Origin: Bifidobacterium imperatoris
GTDB lineage: Bacteria; Actinomycetota; Actinomycetes; Actinomycetales; Bifidobacteriaceae
Direction: 5' to 3'
DNA: 64,000 nt
Assembly: GCF_002860405.1 (NCBI RefSeq)
Contig: NZ_NMWV01000005.1
Span: forward strand, 1-64,000
Under the pieces are notes generated by a model. It was given only the letters and a program-made list of their open reading frames with translations. It searched no databases and was not told the DNA's origin. Both the position numbers and the translations under genes were made by a program. This document shows positions 61,074 through 64,000 of the stretch, piece by piece. The stretch's first letter is position 1. Each line of letters opens with the position of its first letter.

Positions 61074-62575
61074 TGCCCCAATTGCGTGATAGCGGTACTC
61101 GTACCCTCCACGCTACAGAACCCGTGCCATCCGCTGAGATGGACGGGTTCTGCCGTATTTTCGGCGTGGAAACCGAATATGGTGTGGCGGTAACCGGAGC
61201 CAATAAGCCAGTGGATGCGGGCCAAGTGGCCATGACCATGTTCCAGCCCATCGTTTCCCGCTCCCGATCCACCAACACCTATCTGGCCAATGGTTCACGC
61301 CTCTACCTCGATGTCGGCTCACATCCCGAATATGCCACCGCCGAGGCGCGTGACCCTCGTGAGGCATTGGCTCAGGATTTGGCCGGCGAACGGGTGATGC
61401 GCCATCTGGCATTAAAAGCCCAGGCTAAACTGCGTGAATCCTATGGCGAGCAGGCCACGATTCACGTATTCAAAAACAATGTCGATTCCGCAGGCCATGC
61501 TTTCGGATGCCACGAAAATTATCTGGTCCGTCGCTTCGTACCATTGGAAACCATCGAACATCAACTGCTGCCATTCCTAATTACCCGCCAGCTATTCACC
61601 GGTGCCGGACGCATGGCCCAGGATGGCTTCCAAATCACACAGCGAGCAGACTTCTTGGATGAGGCTGTTTCTTCGGCCACCACGCGTTCGCGTCCAATGG
61701 TCAATACGCGTGACGAGCCACATGCCGACCCGGATTCATTCCGCCGTCTGCATGTAATCATCGGTGACTCGAACCGTTCGCAGTGGGCTACGTGGATGAA
61801 ACTTGCCGTAACCCATCTGGTGCTGTGCGTGATTGAGGAGTCATTCCGCCGTGGTGAGCCATCCGGCTTCGAAGAATGGGCGTTTGCCGACCCGGCTGCT
61901 GCCAACCGTGCAGTGAGCCGATTCTTGGATGAGCCGAATGCCGCACTGGCGCTTGCATCGGGTGAGTCAGTGAGTGCGCTGGCGTTGCAACGTCGATACT
62001 ATGCTGCAGCCGAATCATTTGTGGCCGCTCATCGGGAAGCGATGGACGCTGCGTTTACTGCCGGTGCGTCGGTTACGGAACATTCGGAAGATGCCACTGC
62101 GGACTTGCCAACAGCAGTGGTTTTGGGGGAGTGGAACCGAGCATTGGACACGTTGGCGCAAGGCGATTATGATGCGCTTGCCGACCGCGTGGATTGGGCG
62201 GCAAAGAAGCGCGTCTTCGATGCGATGCGCCGTCGTAAGCCAGATATCTCGCTAGCTCAATTGGAGCAACTTGAATTGGATTACCACGACATTGCCAATG
62301 GTCGCCTGTATGGTTCGCTTACTATGCGAGGCCAGATGAAGCAATTGCTGGCCGCTGACGAGGTCGAACATGCGGTTCACGAGGCCCCGCAGGACACTCG
62401 TGCCGCCTTGCGTGGACGCTTCGTGGAAGCGGCCCTCGCCTCAGGATCACAATTCTCCGCTGACTGGACCCACCTGACCGTAACCGCTCCGGAACGCCAT
62501 GAAGCCGTACTTCTTGACCCGTTTGCGTTCAAACCCACTCCGGAATTTGCGGCGTTGATGGAATCCCTGAAATAA
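61073..62575 (+). CDS. pafA: Pup--protein ligase
   Basis: A 500-residue ligase of the glutamine-synthetase-like superfamily. IFGVETEYGVAV carries a metal-binding Glu; SRLYLDVGSHPEYATAE contains the catalytic Asp (in YLD) and HPEYAT; NNVDSAGHAFGCHENY is shared with Dop. It joins Pup's terminal Glu to target lysines using ATP. About 28 residues precede the usual family start. It overlaps the pup stop by one base, so the two are translationally coupled; in species with a proteasome prcB and prcA often lie nearby. Confidence 0.95.
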   Translation: MPQLRDSGTRTLHATEPVPSAEMDGFCRIFGVETEYGVAVTGANKPVDAGQVAMTMFQPIVSRSRSTNTYLANGSRLYLDVGSHPEYATAEARDPREALAQDLAGERVMRHLALKAQAKLRESYGEQATIHVFKNNVDSAGHAFGCHENYLVRRFVPLETIEHQLLPFLITRQLFTGAGRMAQDGFQITQRADFLDEAVSSATTRSRPMVNTRDEPHADPDSFRRLHVIIGDSNRSQWATWMKLAVTHLVLCVIEESFRRGEPSGFEEWAFADPAAANRAVSRFLDEPNAALALASGESVSALALQRRYYAAAESFVAAHREAMDAAFTAGASVTEHSEDATADLPTAVVLGEWNRALDTLAQGDYDALADRVDWAAKKRVFDAMRRRKPDISLAQLEQLELDYHDIANGRLYGSLTMRGQMKQLLAADEVEHAVHEAPQDTRAALRGRFVEAALASGSQFSADWTHLTVTAPERHEAVLLDPFAFKPTPEFAALMESLK

Positions 62576-62578
62576 GCG

Positions 62579-62607
62579 AAACCCCGACCATCATGGTCGG
62601 GGTTTTC
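62579..62607. terminator. Bidirectional terminator between pafA and hup
   Basis: AAACCCCGACC and GGTCGGGGTTT form a perfect stem around ATCAT, with A-run and T-run on the two sides. Confidence 0.93.
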
Positions 62608-62647
62608 TATCTCGCTTGATGCGTAAAGGCTCGCTAGGAGCGGAGGG

Positions 62648-62929
62648 TCACTCGGTGACAGCCTTCTTCAGCAGGGAGCCAGCGGAGATGCGCACGCCGT
62701 AGGAAGCCGGGATGTTGATGGTCTCGCCGGTGCGCGGGTTGCGGCCAGTGCGAGCAGCGCGCTTGACGCGCTCAGCAGAGAAGAGACCGGTGAGCTTCAG
62801 GCCTTCGCCGGACTTCATAGCCTCGACGAACACATCCTGGAAGGCGTTAACAGCAGCCTCGGCCTGGGCCTTGGTCAGGTTGGACTTCTGGGCAATCTTC
62901 GAGACGAGATCAGACTTGTTGTATGCCAT
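62648..62929 (-). CDS. hup: DNA-binding protein HU
   Basis: A 93-residue histone-like protein. The N-terminal helical dimer part (NKSDLVSKIAQKSNLTKAQAE) and the DNA-binding arm with GRNPRTGE and INIPASYGV are complete. It bends and compacts DNA. AAGGATG lies before the ATG. It is transcribed alone; the 258 bases upstream hold its promoter but I see no certain boxes. Confidence 0.96.
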   Translation of the reverse strand: MAYNKSDLVSKIAQKSNLTKAQAEAAVNAFQDVFVEAMKSGEGLKLTGLFSAERVKRAARTGRNPRTGETINIPASYGVRISAGSLLKKAVTE

Positions 62930-63187
62930 AAAGCATCCTTCTTGAGTCAGTGGGCAGGCACGGTTGCCTGTCCGTGTTCATCACATGATGATAGCGCATA
63001 GACCTGCCTAAACCCGCATTTTATAAGGCTTTTCACATCTTTTTTCCGCGTTTTTCGGCTAAATTCGCTCACTACATGGAAGTTCGCCCAATATGGGAGG
63101 CTCTCACGCGCGGATTTATTGACGATTCGGCTGTTTTTGGCATATTACCGGCCCGTAAAAGCTCAAAAAACAACGGTTTCTGAGCCG

Positions 63188-64000
63188 CTACACCAGATTA
63201 TGCTGATCCAACCATTTCATTGCGGCGGCGCCCAGAGGAATACGGAGCCAGTAGAACACCACACGGTGTAGTAACGTCGCGGACAATGCCACGGCCTGAG
63301 GAACACCCACGGCGACGAATGCGAACGTCAACGCTGCTTCCACACCGCCCAAGCCACCCGGGGTGGGCACTGCGGAACCCAGCGCATAGGCTAGCATAAA
63401 CACGAACGTGGTCTCCACGGGATTCGTGGAGTATCCGAATGCCTGTAATGCGGCCCAGAACGCAAGACCGGTGGTGATGTTCTGGAACAGTGCGCCTGCG
63501 CAGCTGATGGCCAGCTGCCTTGGTTGAGACAGTACATCAAACAGTTGGTTGATATAGGTTTTGGCCAATGGCATGAGCTGCTGCATAACCCAGTGGCGCA
63601 CAGGAGGAATCATCATGGCGATGGAGATCACCACAACCACTGCGCCAAGCACAATCACCAATGTATTGGTGGGGATTGCACCGGAGAGCATGTTGCGGCC
63701 GGTAAACATACCAATGAGCACCAGCATGGCAAAGTACACCATGTAATACACCACCAAGGCTGCGCTCATAATGGCGGTGGCGGTGGTGTTGCGATACCCG
63801 GATTTCCTCAGGAACTGTAGGTTCACAAAGGAGGGCCCCACGCCGGCAGGCATGGATACGGTGGCGAAACCACCTGCCACCTGGCTCATAAATACGCCGG
63901 TATTGTTGCGATTGCCGCGATTCATTAACGCGCCCAGCGAAATGGAAGAGCCAATCCAACCGCATAGGCCGAAAGTAAGGGTTACTACGGCCATAATAGG
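63188..64000 (-). CDS. YbhN-type (LPG-synthase TM-domain) membrane protein, C-terminal part
   Basis: The frame is open to the window edge, so the N-terminus is missing; about 270 residues are seen, with some seven hydrophobic segments. GALMNRGNRNNTGVF, MPAGVGPSFVNLQFL and PTPGGLGGVEAALTF are typical of the flippase-like lysylphosphatidylglycerol-synthase transmembrane family. Members are thought to act in lipid or glycolipid handling. It ends WLDQHNLV. Confidence 0.85.
   Translation of the reverse strand, partial: PIMAVVTLTFGLCGWIGSSISLGALMNRGNRNNTGVFMSQVAGGFATVSMPAGVGPSFVNLQFLRKSGYRNTTATAIMSAALVVYYMVYFAMLVLIGMFTGRNMLSGAIPTNTLVIVLGAVVVVISIAMMIPPVRHWVMQQLMPLAKTYINQLFDVLSQPRQLAISCAGALFQNITTGLAFWAALQAFGYSTNPVETTFVFMLAYALGSAVPTPGGLGGVEAALTFAFVAVGVPQAVALSATLLHRVVFYWLRIPLGAAAMKWLDQHNLV

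Noticed and set aside
1..64000. tRNA, rRNA genes or a complete insertion sequence
   Set aside because: No cloverleaf with a TTCGA-type arm in a plausible tRNA context and no intact transposase were found by eye; a tRNA search program would be needed to exclude them fully.

Overview
The window is a high-GC actinobacterial chromosome segment that I read as Bifidobacterium longum or a very close relative. The reasons are the Pup/ARC/Dop/PafA set with no 20S proteasome genes, a Pup ending in Gly-Gly-Glu, the dense sugar-catabolic islands run by local repressors, and the general style of the proteins. The assignment comes from recognition, not from a database search.

Region 1 (1-24.6 kb) is an accessory carbohydrate island. 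After a GC-rich fragment that may be the tail of a transposase come an SDR/OFA-transporter/Gfo-Idh operon, a sugar MFS transporter with GH42 and GH30 hydrolases, an AAA ATPase divergent from a GH31 hydrolase, a GH3 hydrolase, an esterase with OFA and TDT transporters, and a second GH3. None of the hydrolases has a signal peptide, so short imported oligosaccharides are the likely substrates. Four paralogous TetR regulators with the same C-terminal signature are interleaved with these genes, and each has a distinct palindrome at a nearby promoter.

Region 2 (24.6-29.3 kb) is a MarR regulator translationally coupled to a heterodimeric ABC exporter.

Region 3 (29.3-45.8 kb) is the most interesting part. 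A repressor that fuses a LacI-type regulator to a complete ribokinase-like (PfkB) domain is divergent from a long run of genes: an ECF importer (S, T, A, A), a TrpF-like barrel lacking the TrpF catalytic cysteine, a PfkB kinase, a nucleoside hydrolase, a HAD phosphatase, an iron alcohol dehydrogenase, a ribokinase and an MFS permease. A second nucleoside hydrolase, a paralogous MFS permease and a guanine deaminase follow. It looks like a nucleoside (or nucleoside-like) uptake and breakdown system with several steps not explained by ordinary ribose salvage.

Region 4 (45.9-64 kb) is mostly core genome: metK, rpoZ, ilvD, an AT-rich transferred ClbS/DfsB-like gene, serB-priA-HAD-fmt, a DedA protein, the pupylation locus (arc, dop, a degenerate inositol-monophosphatase-like gene, pup, pafA), hup and the C-terminal part of a YbhN-type membrane protein. 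Two relics resembling IS21-type ends lie here, one beside fmt and one as a compact MITE-like array between arc and dop. No tRNA, rRNA or CRISPR array was seen.
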